A DNA stretch of 64,000 bases from Balaenoptera acutorostrata (taxonomy: Eukaryota > Chordata > Mammalia > Artiodactyla > Balaenopteridae): NCBI RefSeq assembly GCF_949987535.1, contig NC_080065.1, positions 41,269,239 through 41,333,238 on the forward strand, read 5' to 3'. The translations under genes and the position numbers were made by a program. The notes beneath the pieces were generated by a model that made no database searches, had not been told where the DNA came from, and was given only the letters and a program-made list of their open reading frames with translations. Positions 11,623 through 24,982 of this stretch are shown here, one piece after another; position 1 is the stretch's first letter, and every line of letters begins with the position of its first letter.

Positions 11623-14103
11623 GCTGAGTGTAAAGGAAGCAAAGAATGTAAATACTGTCAAGTATTATGGGTTAATGTCTTAGCATTTTATCTTTTTTTA
11701 CTAGCTTTCTTTCCTAGTATAACTATCTAAAGCTATGCCCATCAAAAAGGGGACCATATAGTTTATTAGAAAGAAGCCTAAGGAAGACAGACGGGAAAAG
11801 CACAATGAGACAGGAGTTGGAAGTAGATCGTAACAAACCTTTATATCTTTATTTAATCAATTCTCCTAAATTCTATTCACATGTTTCCTGTTTATTTCTT
11901 AATTAATTCAAAACAAGTGCCACTTAAAAAACAATTTTGGAAAGTTTAAAGTGGTAAAAATAAACCACACTAATATGACCCCATATTTTCAATTCCAGCA
12001 TTAAACTACCTAGCTGACTTTCAGCCTTAACATGTCCTTATGGAAAGCCCTTTTCAATTCAGCACAAGGACGTATGAATGTGAAAGACTGTTATTCTGAA
12101 AAAAATCAGTGAAATGTTTTGACAGCACCATACAAAATGACAGTCATCAAGCCAGTGCTATTGCCTGAACAATTGTGAGAAGCCTCATGGATGACTGAAT
12201 ATTACAAAAAATGATGGGATGATGTACCCTTGCACAGAGTGGAATTTTTGAAGGAAATCACCAAGTAGTGCATGATGTCTCCAGAAATAATATTGTTCTT
12301 GAGGTGTACTGTGGCTAACTGCACCTCTGAAAAAAACATTGGTACTTAATATTAAAAGCCTCCTCCCTCATATGGGGCCTAAGTGCATATCCTTCACATA
12401 ATTCTACTTGATGAGCAAAGGACACATCGTATTTCCACTGTCTTATACGTGGGCCATCAATGAAAGGTAAAGGAGTTACTCTGACTTTGAGTGCCTGTAT
12501 TGACTCAAAGTTCACCCTCATAACCAAAGCATAAACTTCCATTTTCAAAAACCTGTACTTCTATAAATACACCTAAATTTGGTCAGATTAAAAATCCTCT
12601 CCAATTCTTCACAATTTTCTAGTTCAAAGAGACGAAGATTCATTTCAAATCTTTTCAGCTAACTAGTAAAATGATTGCAAATGTTGACTTTTTATGTCTA
12701 TTTTCTAGGTAAACAAGGTAATTGTACATAGTAGAGTAGATACAGTCACAGAAAAAGACAATATGAATAAACCAAACACAAAACAATAACAAACAGGTAG
12801 CTGGACAAAACCTATAGAAATTGAAATTGAGGAAAGAATAACCAAGATTTAAGCCTTCATTTAATACTTGTATATGTGTATGTGTGTGTTAATTAAAGTC
12901 TTAAATAAATTACTCTAGATATGAGCATCATTTTTATTTTGGGGTCTTTTTTTACTTGGGGTTGTTTTATTTTTATTTTGGACTCATTTTTATTTTTTTC
13001 CTTGTACTCTCTCGTTTCCAATTTTTCAATAATTAATCTGTATTGATTTTAATCAGAAAAATGTTATTTAAAAGAAAATCAGTCTTACATATTCATAATA
13101 AAATGAGTAAATGTTGGATTTTGCATAAAATTCTACATTACTTTAGAAAAGCGAACTAATCTCTTTATTCTCTATTTTCTTTTTACTTTTATACACAAAA
13201 ATATTGAAATTAAATATTAAAAATGAAATGAAAATTAGTTAACATTTGGCTATTTTTTAAAGAGGAAATTTAGGCAGAATGTATGACTACCCCACCCTAT
13301 CTCCACCTCCAACCACATACAACTGTATGTTGAGGCAAGTTAAATAAATGAGGGGAGAAAAACATAAGGTGATTGATGCTGTACTCAGTAGATTGATTAG
13401 AACAATAGGTGAAGCCAAGTTTTCATTTGAAACAGGTATCCTCTCCAAAATATTACTGATTTAGGTAATTTGTGATACTCTTTCCTGATTATATGGTAGT
13501 TCATTTAATACATAGTAATTTTTATTGTGTATTAAGTGAACAATAAACTCTTTATAAATAATTAGCACTTTTAAACAAAAGTAATGTATCTTACATGGCT
13601 TATTTTATATGGCATGCCTATACAAATTAATGCTTGATGCAGATGCTAGGGATTACTCAATGAAATAGCCATAAGAGTGATGAACCTTTCCACTGGGAAA
13701 GAGGGAAAAAAAACAGATTCTACGTTCACTAAATATTTATTTACTAATTTGGGTGGATGAATTTCCTTCAGATTTTTTTTTCCTAAATGACATATGAGGT
13801 CTTTAAAAAGTCAAATTGTGTGGAAACAAAGGGTAATAAAAGCTAAACAATGCTGTTCATGAGCCCAACAACCAAGTAAAGTATGTAAGCTAAAGTTCAA
13901 CCTCAGGTCCTTTGTTTGGAATCTATATTCACTTTTCCCTCTGTCATACTACATTAGGCATCAGGAGTGTCGAGGGCAAGATATGGCCTCAAAGCAGGAG
14001 TAACTGATTGATAAAACAATGAATATGATACAAGAAGTTACCACACAGACTAATGGACAGAGGATCTAATATAGGAAAATTATATAGCAGCCCAATTATA
14101 TAC
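11623..14103. other. AT-rich unique DNA, no feature seen
   Basis: About 2.5 kb without a recognised repeat or exon. The minus frame at 12315-12548 (77 codons) has no domain I recognise. A GT-rich patch near 12876-12890 and T-rich DNA at 12930-13010 are simple sequence. Confidence 0.45.
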
Positions 14104-16042
14104 TTTTTAAATTTTTATTGGAGTACAGTTGATTTACAACATTGTGTTAATTTCTGCTGTACAGAAAAGTAAATCAGTTATACATATACATATATCCACT
14201 CTTTTTTAGATTCTTTTCCCATATAGGTCATCACAGAGTATTTAGTAGAGTTCCCTGTGCTATACAGTAGGTCCTTATTAGTTACCTATTTTATATATAG
14301 TAGTGTGTATATGTCAATTCCAGTCTCCCAATTTATCCCTTCCACCCCTTTCCCCCCTGGTAACCATAAGTTTGTTTTTTACATCTGTGACTCTATTTTT
14401 GTTTTATAAGTAAGTTCATTTGTATCCTTTTTTAGATTCCACATATAAGCGATATCGTATGATATTTGTCTTTCTGTGTCTGACTTACTTCACTCAGTAT
14501 GACAATCTCTAGGTCCATCCATGTTGCTGCAAATGTCATTATTTTGTTCTCTTTTATGGCTGAGTAATATTCAATTGTATATATGTACCACTTCTTCTTT
14601 ATCCATTCTTCTGTTGATGACATTTAGGTTGCTTCCATGTCCTGGTTATTGTAAATAGTGCTGCAATGAACATTGGGGTGCATGTATCATTTTGAATTAT
14701 AGTTTTCTCTGGATATATGCCCAGTAGTGGGATTCCTGGATCATATGGTAGTTCTATTTTTACTTTTTTAAGGAAGTTCCATACTGTTCTCCACAGTGGT
14801 TGTACCAATTGTTTGTGTACATTCCCACCAACAGCGTAGGAGGGTTCCCTTTTCTCCACACCTGTCCAGCATTTATTGTTTGTAGACTTTCTGATGATGG
14901 CCATTCTGACTGGTATGAGGTGACACCTCACTGTAGTTTTGCTTTGCATTTCTCAGATAATTAGTGATGTTGAGCATCTTTTCATGTGTTTTTTGGCCAT
15001 TTGTATGTCTTCTTTCGAGAAATGTCTATTTAGATCTTCTGCCCATTTTTGGATTGGGTTGTCTGTTTTTTTTGACATACAGCCTGCATTTGCTGTTTTG
15101 TATATTTTGGAGATTAAACCCTTGTCAGTCACTTCTTTTGCAAATATTCTCTCCCATTCTGAGGGTTGTCCTTTCGTCTTGTTTATGGTTTCCTCTCTTG
15201 TGCAGAAGCTTTTAAGTTTCATTAGGTCCCATTTGTTTATTTTTGTTTTTATTTCCATTACTCTAGGAGGTGGGTCAAAAAGGATCTTGCTGTAACTTAT
15301 GTCATAGAGTGTTCTGCCTATGTTTTCCTCTAAGAGTTTTATAGTATCTGGCCTTACATTTAGGTCTTTAATCCATTTTGAGTTTATTTTTGTGTATGGT
15401 GTTAGGGAGTGTTCTATTTTCATTCTTTTACATGTAGCTGTCCAGTTTTCTCAGCACCTCTTATTGAAGAGACTGTCTTTTCTCCATTGTATATTTTTGC
15501 CTCCTTTGTCATAGATTAGGTGACCATAGGTGCATGGGTTTATCTCTGGGCTTGCTATCCTGTTCCATTGATCTATATCTCTGTTTTTGTGCCAGTACCA
15601 TACTGTTTTGATGACTGTAGCTTTGTAGTAAAGTCTGAAGTCAGGGAGCCTGATTCCTCCAGATCCATTTTCCTTTCTCAAGATTGCTTTGGTTATCCGG
15701 GGTCTTTTGTGTTTCCATACAAATTAAAGTGCTGAAAAGCTTGGAGGCTTGGAATAAATTGTGAATGGCTCACATACTATACCTAGAAGTTGAAATTTTA
15801 GCCTACAGATAGTTAAAATAATTTCAATGGAGGAATGAGCCATCAGGTCATCTTGGTAGCAGTGGGAAAGATACTTGGAGCTTAATGAAAGATGACCAAA
15901 TAGATAGAAAGATATACTATGTTCTTGGATTGGAAGAATCAATATTGTCTAAATGACTAGACTACCCAAAGCAATCTACAGATTCAATGAAATCCTTATC
16001 AAATTACCAATAGCATTTTTCACAAAACTGGAACAAAAATTT
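14104..16042 (-). mobile_element. L1 with inverted 5' segment and internal foreign filler
   Basis: 14104-15725 is antisense L1: a degraded poly-A, an older-type 3' UTR, and ORF2 C-terminal sequence up to the AATTTGTATGG block. It holds readable frames on the minus strand at 14432-14623 (ending in the typical ORF2 terminus CGI-stop), 14599-14949, 14953-15423 and 15451-15681. 15888-16042 is sense ORF2 ending at GAACAAAAATTT. In an intact L1 these two ends are about 4 bp apart, so the pieces are complementary parts of one template, as expected for twin priming. Between them, 15726-15887 does not resemble L1. I could not define a convincing TSD, so the single-event reading is an inference. Confidence 0.85.
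15726..15887. other. Non-L1 filler at the inversion junction
   Basis: About 160 bp separates the antisense and sense L1 parts. It has no L1, SINE or low-complexity character I recognise. It could be captured DNA or a templated insertion made during twin priming, or flanking DNA if the two L1 pieces are independent insertions. Confidence 0.5.
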
Positions 16043-17275
16043 TTACTAAATTTTCAGCACCATCTCTGGTCTTCATTCTGAAGCATGATCCTCTGCTCTA
16101 GCCACACTGAACCACTCTATCACATATTCAAGGTTTAGATCAAGCTGTTCCCCATGCCCTTACTTTTTTCATCAGACGCTATTTGTTATCAATTATGGCC
16201 AAGCTGAAATTGTTTCATAGGAGGGAATCACCTTATCACTAAGAAGAGGCAATTGACTCAAAATACAATGGCATGGAGTACTGATGCAAGCATTTTAATC
16301 ACAGCTAACTAAACATACATTTACACTCACTCCTATGGTTAATCTATTGCCCACATACTTGGGAAGACAAACATTATAAATGAAAGGATACAGGATGGAT
16401 AATTTCAGTGTTACTGACAATTCTTTGAAGATAGGCTGTTACTTTAGTTTTATGTTATTTGTAAGTGTCATGAGATGACCAGTAAATCTTTGTCTTTAAG
16501 CAATGCATGTGGACTTACCTAGTGTTGTTAGACCTGGTTCTGGCTTCATTCTCCAGTTGAGACTGGGCTTGGGTCCGACTTTAGAGTTCTTTTTTCTTTT
16601 TCATGAAGTTTATGTTATTTTGCCACACATACCTCTGAACCACTAACAGTTGTTGTCATTATTGTTGTCTTTTAATAACTAATATTAAGTCATTACTTCA
16701 GTAGAGTTCAGCACTTTAAAATACAACATAAATAAGTTTACTGACACTAACCATTCCTACAATAATACTGGTTAATCTACTCTATATTTTAATTAGTCCC
16801 AGCTATAATCAGTAACATTTACCTTTCAACCAAACTCACCCTTTTCAGTTTACTTGACCACCACAAGCTTAGCTCCAGACAAAGAATTAATTACCTTTCC
16901 TTGTGTGCACAAATCACTCTGTAAATGCCACTATTAGATCACTTATCTCATTACATTAAAGTTAATTATTTATGTATCTGAATTCAAAGCTTGACAGTTT
17001 AGAGCAGGTATAACAGCTGTATTTTATTTATTATATATTTTCAGCACCTCACATAGTTTCTGATATACAATAAATAAAAAATAATATTTCTTACATGAAA
17101 CTGAATCTCAAATTTCTGAAATATGACTGAAAATCCAGGAGATATACTTCTTGACCCAAGAAAATTCTTCAGTAGTCATTGAATTCATCACTTCCTTATA
17201 CTTACATTCAAAAGCATGGAGTTTCACTTATGACTATCTTTGATGGAGAAGAATATATTATTAACATTATTAAAT
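16043..17275. other. AT-rich unique DNA, no feature seen
   Basis: No recognised repeat or exon. Confidence 0.4.
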
Positions 17276-17936
17276 ATCAATCCTTGAGGTCCAAGATTTG
17301 GCACTGGAAGACCCTGAGCTCACCTCTTCCCACAGACTCAACAAATCTACACCTATATATAGAGCAATTCCTCCTGAAGAACACCTGAGGGCTGATTGAA
17401 CAGCCAATCCACATAGAAAAAACACATAGAAATGGGTAGAAAAGGTGGAGACATTGTATCTACGGGAACCCCACCCCCATCACAGTGACCTGCAATATGG
17501 AGGGATATTGCTGAGAGGCCAGAGCACAGACTTGCCCACCCTAGGACACTGAAAAACAGCAGTTTAAGGCAACCTAGACTATATGGGAAGGAAAGCCATT
17601 CACCAACCCTAGAACTTCTTCTAAACAGACAGGAAACTGCTGGAGCCCTCCCTGGGGGTTGGAGGTGCTGGTAAACACCACTGTTTGAGTCCCCCTGGGA
17701 CTCTTCCTAGCCCCCACTTGCTCCAGCCCTAGTCAGCCCACCAAGGTGACCTCAGTGCAGCACTCCCCAGGGACTGCCCTCAGCCCACACCCACTCCAGC
17801 TCCAGACAGTCTGTCAAAGCTGCCAGGTGCAAGTGGTCTACATAGGGGACACTCCCACACAGGGCCAATCCTTCAAGACCAAGAGAGGTAGGTGTTTTGC
17901 CTAATTCATAGAAACAAAAACTGAAAGTCAAACAAA

Positions 17937-18806
17937 ATGAGAGGAATGAGTTCCAAATGAAAGAATAAAATAAAACCCCAGAAAACAATCCTAATGAAAC
18001 AGGTAAGTAATTTATCTGATTAAAGAGTTCAATGAAACAGTCTTTATGATGCTCACTGAACTCAGGAGAATGGACAAAATGAGAACTTCAACAAAGACTT
18101 AGAAAATATAAGAAAGAACTAACCAGAACTGAAGAATACAATAACTGAAATAAAAAATACACTAGAGGGAATCAACAACATATTAGATGATACAGAAGAA
18201 CGTATAAGTGATCTGAAAGATAGACTAGTGGAAATAAATCAGAGAAGCAAAAAGAAGAAAAAAACTTTTTTAAATGATGAGAGTTTAAGAGACCTCTGAG
18301 ACAACATCAAGTGTACTAATATCTTCTTTATAAGGGCCAGAAGGAAAAGATTGAGAGAAGGGGACAGAAAACTTATTTGAAGAAATAATGCCTCAAAACT
18401 TCCATATCCTGGGGAAGGAAACAGACATCTTGGTACAGGAATCATAAAAAGTACCAAAGAAGATGAATCCAAAGAGAACCACACCAACAGATATTATAAT
18501 TAAAATGACAAAAGTTAAAGACAGAAAATTTTAACGGCAGCAAGATAAGACAAATAAACAAACAAAAAAACCACAAAAAAACTAATCTCATAAAGAAAGC
18601 CCATAAGACTATCAGCTGATTTTTTGGCAGAAACTTTAGAGGTCAAAGAGAGTGACAGGATATATTAAAGAACAGAAAGAAAAAACTTACAACCAAGAAT
18701 ACTCTATCCAGTAAGGTTATCATTCAGAATTGAAGGAGAAAGTGTTTCCCAGATTTAAAAAAAAATGTTTACTGTCCTTACAGAAATGTTAAAGGGTCTT
18801 CTTTAA
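17937..18806 (+). pseudogene. L1 ORF1 remnant in the L1MA-like element
   Basis: The segment corresponds to the L1 RNA-binding chaperone ORF1p: an ATG in AAAATGAGAGGAATG, a coiled-coil-coding stretch (phrases for EGINN...ERISDL near 18166-18240), and a stop at TTCTTTAA, where the family has its terminus. No frame longer than about 80 codons survives; stops and indels occur throughout. It is decayed, with no sign of selection. Confidence 0.75.
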
Positions 18807-19819
18807 ACATAAAAGAAAAGGCCACAACTAGAAACAAGAAAATATATGAAAGGAAAAAATCTCACTGATAAAAGAAAATATATAGTAAAGGCAGTGGATC
18901 AGCTACTTAAAAAGCTAGTATAAGGTAAAAAGACAAAAGCAGTGTAATCAACTATAACTACAGTAAGTAGTAAAGGGATACACAAAATTAAAATATGTAA
19001 AATATGGCATTAAAAGTATGAAACGTGAGGGTGGGAGTAAAAATGTAGTGCTTTTAGAATGCTTTCAAATATAAGTGGCTAACAGCTTAAAACAGATGGC
19101 TATATATACATGTCATTATATATAAACATTATGATAACCACAAACCAAAATCCAACAATGGATACACAAAAAATAAAGAGAAAGGAATCCAAACATAACG
19201 TTAAAGGAACCCATCAAGCCAAGAGGGAAGAAAACAAGAGAAGACAGGAAGAGAGAAGAACTACAAAAACAACTAGAAAACAATTAACAAAATGGCAATA
19301 ACTACATACCTATCAATAATTACTTTAAATGTAAATTGACTAATGCTCCAATCAAAAGACATAGGGTAGTTAAATAATTTTAAAAAATCAAGACCTATCT
19401 ATATGCTACCTACAAGAGACTAACCTCAGATCTAAAGACACACATAGACTGCAAGTGAAATGATGGAAACAGATATTCCATGCAAATGGAAATGAAAAGA
19501 AATCTGGGGTAGCAATACTCATATCAAACAAAATAGACTTGAAAACCAAACTGTAACAAAAGATAAAGAAGGACATTACATAATGATAAAGGGATCAATT
19601 TAACAAGAGGATATAACATTGTAAATGTTCATGCACCCAACACAGGAGCATCTTAATATATAAAGCTAGTATTAACAAAAATAATGGGAGAAAGAGATAG
19701 CAATACAATAATATTAGGGGACTTTCACACTCCACTTATATCAATGGATAGATCATCTAGACAAAAAATCAACAAGGAAGCATTGGCCTTAAATAACACA
19801 TTAGACCAGATTGACTTAA

Positions 19820-19890
19820 GATATATATATATATGTATATATGTATATCTATATGACATATATGTATGTCATATAGGATATACATATATA
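19820..19890. repeat. AT-rich microsatellite inside L1 ORF2
   Basis: Alternating TATATATG/TATATCTATATGACATA units occupy about 70 bp where other L1 copies have only a short spacer between GACTTAA and ATTCCATTC. It looks like an expansion after insertion. Confidence 0.8.
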
Positions 19891-22800
19891 TTCCATTCAA
19901 AAGCAACAGAATACACATTTTTTTCAAGTACACATGGAACATTCTCCATGATAGATCACATGTTAGGCTACAAATTAGTCATAGTAAATTTAAGAAGATT
20001 GAAATCATATTGAGCATCTATTCTGACCACAATGAAATCAACTACAAGAAGAAAACTGGAAAAAACACAAACATTGGGAGACTGAACAACATGCTACTAA
20101 ACAGCCAATCAGTCAATGAAGAAATCAAAGAGGAAATCAAAAATACCATGAGATAAACAAAAATGGAATTACAACTGTCCAAAATCTACGCAACACAGCA
20201 AAAGCAGTTGTGAGAGGGATGTTCAAAGTGATACAGGTTTATCTCAAGAAACAAGAAAAATCTTAATCTAAATGTACATTTAGAGAAACTATAAAAAGAA
20301 CAAGCAAAGCCCAAAGTTAGTAGAAGGAAGAAAATAATAAAGGTCAGAGCAAAAATAAACAAAATATAGACTAAAAAACATAGAAAAGATCAATGAAACT
20401 AAGAGTTGGTTCTTTGAAAAGACAAAATTGACAACCTTTAGCCAGATGTATCAAAAAGAGGGAGAGAGCACCCAAATAAATAAAATCAGAAATGAAAGAG
20501 GAGAAATTATAACTGATATCAAAGAAATACAAAGGGTTATAAGAGAATACTTTGAATAATTATATGCCAACAAATTATACAACCTAGAAGAAATGAACAA
20601 AATCCCGGAAACATAATCTTCCAAGACTGATTCATGAAGAAATATAAAATATGAATAGACCAATTACTAGTAATGAAATTGAACCAGTAATCAAAGAACT
20701 CCCCTGAAACAAAAGTCCACATCCAGATGGCTTCACAGCAATTCTGCCAAACACTTTAAAAAAGTTAATACTCATTCTTCTCCAATTATTCTAAAAAATT
20801 GACAAGGAAGGAACATTTCCAAACTCATTTTACAGGACCAACATTACCCTGATAAGACAAAGATAAAAAAATTACAGGCCAACATGCCTGATGAACATAG
20901 ATGCAAAAATCATCAATAAAATATCAGCAAACAGAATTCAACAATAGATTAATAGGATCATACATGATGAGAAAGTGGGATTCATTCCAGGGATGCAAGA
21001 AAGGTTTGACATCTATAAATCAATCATTGTGATATACCACATTAACAAACTGAAGGATAAAAATCATATGATCATCTCAATAATGCAGAAAAAGTATTTG
21101 ACAGAATCCAACATCCATTTATGATAAAAGCTCTTTAAAAAGTGGGTATACCAGAAACATTGCTCGCTAGAATAAAGGCCATATATGACAAACCCTGGGC
21201 TAACATCATACTCAATGGTTAAAAGCTGAAAGCTTTTCCTCTAAGATCAGGAACAAGACACAGATGCCCACTCTTGCCACTTTTATTCAGTTTAGTATTA
21301 GAAGTCCTAGCCACAGCATTTAGACAAGAAAAAGAAATAAAAGGCATCTGAATCAGAAAAGTAGAAGTAAAACTGTCACTATTTACAGATTACATGACAC
21401 ACCATATAGAAAACCCCAAAGACTCTGACAAAAAAATATTAGAACTAATAAATGAATTCAGTAAAGTTGCAGGACACAAAATTAATACACAGAAATTAGC
21501 TGCATTTATATACAGTAACAACAAACTATCAGAAAGAGAAATGAAGAGAACAATCCCATTAACAACTGCATGAAAAAGAATAAAATACTTAGGAATAAAT
21601 TTAACTAAGGAGGTGAAAGACCTGTATTCTGAAAACTATGAGACAGTGAGGAAAGAAATTTAAGATGACACAAATAAATGGAAAGATATTCCATGTTTAT
21701 GGATTGGAAGAATCAATATTGTTAAAATGTCTATACTACTCAAAGCAATCTACAGATTCAATGCAATTTCTATCAAAATACCAATGGCATTTTTCATGGA
21801 ACTAAAACAAATAATCTTAAGATTTTTACAAAACCACAAAAAAAACCCCAAATAGCCAAAAAAACCTTGAGGAGGAAGAACAAAGCTAGAGGCAATCACT
21901 GGACTTTAAACTATACTGCAAAGTTATAGTAATCAAAACAGTATGGTACTGGCACAAAAACAGACACATAGATCAATGGAAAAGAATAGAGAGCCCTATA
22001 ATAAACTCATGCTCATATGGTAATTAATCTATGACAAAGGCAGCAAGAACATTCAATGGGGAAAAGACTCTTTTCAATAAATGATACTGGGAAATTGGTC
22101 AGCTACATCCAAAAGAATGAAACTAAACCACTTTCTTATACCATATATAAAAACAAACTCAAAATGAATTAAAGACTTAAATGTAAGACATGAAACCATA
22201 AAATTCCCAGAAGAAAATATAGGCAATAACCTCTTTGATGTCAGTCTTCACAACATTTTTTGGATATGTCTTCTCAAGCAAGGGCAACAAAAGCAAAATT
22301 AAACAAATGGGGCTCATCAATCTAAAAAGCTTTTGCACAGCTAAGGAAACCACCAACAAAATGAAAAAGCAACCTACTGAATGTGAGAAGATATTTGCAA
22401 ATAATATATCAGATAAGGGGTTGATATCCAAAATATATAAATCACTCATACATGTCAATATCCAAAAAAAAAGAAAAAAAACCCAGCCTGAATAAAAAAT
22501 TGGCAGAGGACCAGAATAGACATTTTTCCAAAGAAGATATACAGATGGCCAACATTCGTATGAAAAGATGTTCAGTATCACTAATTATTAGGGAAATGAA
22601 AATCAAAACCACAGTGAGATATCACCCCACACTTGCAGGAATGGCTATCATCAAAAAGACAAGAAACAAATATTGGTGAGAATGTGGAGAAAAGGGAACA
22701 CTGGTGCATTTTGTGGGAATGTAAATTGGTGCAGCCACTATGGAAAACTGAGTTTCCTCAAAAAATTAAAAATAGTACTACCATATGATCCAGCAATTCC

Positions 22801-22946
22801 ACTTCTATTTATCTGAAGAAAACAAAAACACTAATTCCGAAAGATATATGTGCCCCTATGCTTACTGCAGCACTATTTACAATAGCCAAGATACTGAAGC
22901 AATCTAAGTGCTCACCAATAGATGAACAGATAAAGAAGATGTGAGA

Positions 22947-22986
22947 TATATATCTATATATCTATATATAGATATATAGATATATA
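22947..22986. repeat. Perfect 40-bp AT palindrome
   Basis: The (TATATC/GATATA) motif forms a perfect inverted repeat with 20-bp arms and no spacer, centred between 22966 and 22967. It replaces a short TATATA run seen at the same place in other L1 copies (GATGTGGCACATATATACAA in the copies near 11.3 and 31.8 kb). Confidence 0.95.
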
Positions 22987-23497
22987 GATATATATCTACA
23001 ATGGAATATTACTCATCCATAAAATAGAATGAATTGTGCCATTTCCGGCAATACAGACGGACCCAGAGGGTATTATGCTAAGAGAAATAAGCAAGACAGA
23101 GAAAAACAAATACCATATGACTTCACGTACATGTGTAATCTAAAAAACAAAACAAATGGACAAACAAAACAAAAGAGAAACAGACTCAAAGATACAGAGA
23201 ACAAACTGGTGGTTCCCAGAAGGGAGGGGAGTGGGAGGTGAAGGGGATTAAGAGGTACAAATTTCCAGCTATAAAATAAATAAGTCATAGGGATGTAATG
23301 TACAACATAGGGAATATAGTCAATAATATTGTAACAACTTTGCGTGGGACAGATGGTAATTGGTCTTATTGCAGTGATGATGTCATAATGGATAAAAAAT
23401 TTGGAATCGCTATACTGTAAACTTGAAACTAATATAATTTTGTATGTTAATTATAACTCAATAAAAATAAATAAACAAATAAACATTAACCCTTGAG

Positions 23498-24962
23498 TGC
23501 ATGTATTTTTAATGTTATTTTACTATTCTGTGTGACGAAATAGGAAGCATGCATAGAACAGTTTTGTTCCATTATGAAGTATGATGGTTACCTCAAGTAA
23601 CTGCACATATGCAATTATTTAAATTGAAATTATTGATATTTAAATTGTGAGTTAAATTAGCCACCTGTTTCATGGAATACCATTTTTATTTGAAAGAAAT
23701 AGTGACAGAGAAACTACAGTTATTCACACTTGGAAAATAGTATTTTTTTCCCCAAAAAGGAACAAAGTGAGCCTCACAAAAAAGCAACTGATAGATTTTC
23801 TTTCCAGTAATAAAATCTGAGCTTTCAAGCAAAGGTTAGAGCTTTGGGAAACTTAATAACTGCCATCATGAAATTGGAGCTTCTTAACTGATTTCTAGGG
23901 AGATCAATGGTGATATTAATACATGTGATTTTTTTTGCTATTGCCTAATAAATTATGTCAATGTTTGGAAGATCTGCATAACTCAGTAAACTAATATTTT
24001 CTAAATGACCAATGCATGATATTACAAAGTCTAGTATGGGTAAGAGATCCTTTCAAAATGTGACATAGATCAATCAATTTTAATGTAATGAAGTAAGAAA
24101 ATTTCACTGATAAGACTTCAGATTCCACATTGCAACTATCCTGTAAGAAACTACCACTTACTGAGTTGGTAATAGTATGCAAATACAATATCTAAAATTT
24201 CTGGAAAGGCTGTTATACCCTTTTCCAGCTACTCCTCTGTGTGTGTCTGAATATTCATTATCTATGTAGCCAAAACAACCTAGTGCAACAGATTGAATGC
24301 AGAAGCAGATATGAGAATCTGCTGTGTTCTTAAGCCAGAGATTTTTTTTAATTGTATAAAAGTAAAAACAGTGTCACTCTTCTATTTTTTGTTTGTTTTG
24401 GAAAATGTAGTTGTTTTTCATAAAAAAAGATGTATGTTGATATGCTATGAATTTATTATGTTTAAATGAATTAATAAATACATTTTTAATACCTCAATTT
24501 CAGTTTTTAATGCACTAAATATCAATGGATATAAGCTACATAAGTAAAAGCACTTTGGCATCCTCAATAACTTTTAACAGTGTGGAAGAGACCTATATCC
24601 AAAAAGGTAAGAACTTCCTAACACTATGCTCTGCTTCCTCTAGTTACTTCCATTACTTGCTTTGGGGATTTTTGCCAGTCTCAACACATGTAGGGGTATC
24701 CTTGTTTAATTCAGATCAGTGCTGAGTCCAATTCTGCTAAATATATTCTGTTTAAGAAGGAAAAGGAATCAATTGTGTGTGTGTGTATATATATGCTTAA
24801 CAGAGTAAGCGTAAGCTCTAGTCATCCAGAAAATTCACTTTGGATGAACAACTCATTCCACTAATAGTGCATTGCTTCATTAATTTTTAAAAACTCAGTG
24901 AACTTAATTTTACTTTATGATAGGCAGAAAGATATTTAGACTTCTTTATTTGAAACTAAAAA
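23498..24962. other. Unique spacer between two full-length L1s
   Basis: No recognised repeat or exon. It includes a short (TG)n/(TA)n run at 24774-24794. Confidence 0.45.
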
Positions 24963-24973
24963 GGAGGGACCTT

Positions 24974-24982
24974 CAAGATGGC
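24974..24982 (+). promoter_or_regulatory. YY1-like CAAGATGGC box of the L1 5' UTR
   Basis: CAAGATGGC matches the core YY1 site that positions transcription start in other L1 families. It lies about 12 bases from the inferred 5' end. Confidence 0.6.

Larger units (their letters stand above)
19292..23143 (+). pseudogene. L1 ORF2 remnant (endonuclease/RT) in the L1MA-like element
   Basis: Coding remnants appear in the family order: endonuclease pieces (GDFHTPL at about 19717; 109-codon frame at 19684-20013), RT pieces (around 20640-21600), and C-terminal pieces (22235-22495, 22452-22679), ending at the stop in AATCTAA. The RT catalytic motif, normally F-A-D-D, reads F-T-D-Y at 21382-21393, losing the second catalytic aspartate. 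An AT microsatellite (19820-19890) splits the endonuclease region and a 40-bp palindrome lies in the C-terminal region. It cannot encode an active enzyme. Confidence 0.8.
17289..23484 (+). mobile_element. Old full-length L1 (L1MA-like), inactive
   Basis: A nearly complete element of about 6.2 kb: a 5' UTR (from GGTCCAAGATTTGGCACTGG, a decayed CAAGATGGC start motif), ORF1 and ORF2 remnants, a 3' UTR (CATAGGGATGTAATGTACAA) and an A-rich tail. A diverged 13-bp direct repeat flanks it: ATCAATCCTTGAG at 17276-17288 and ATTAACCCTTGAG at 23485-23497, 11 of 13 matching. Many substitutions, frameshifts and two expanded AT repeats break it. The 3' UTR resembles eutherian L1MA families rather than the cetacean L1 seen at 25-32 kb. 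Confidence 0.9.
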
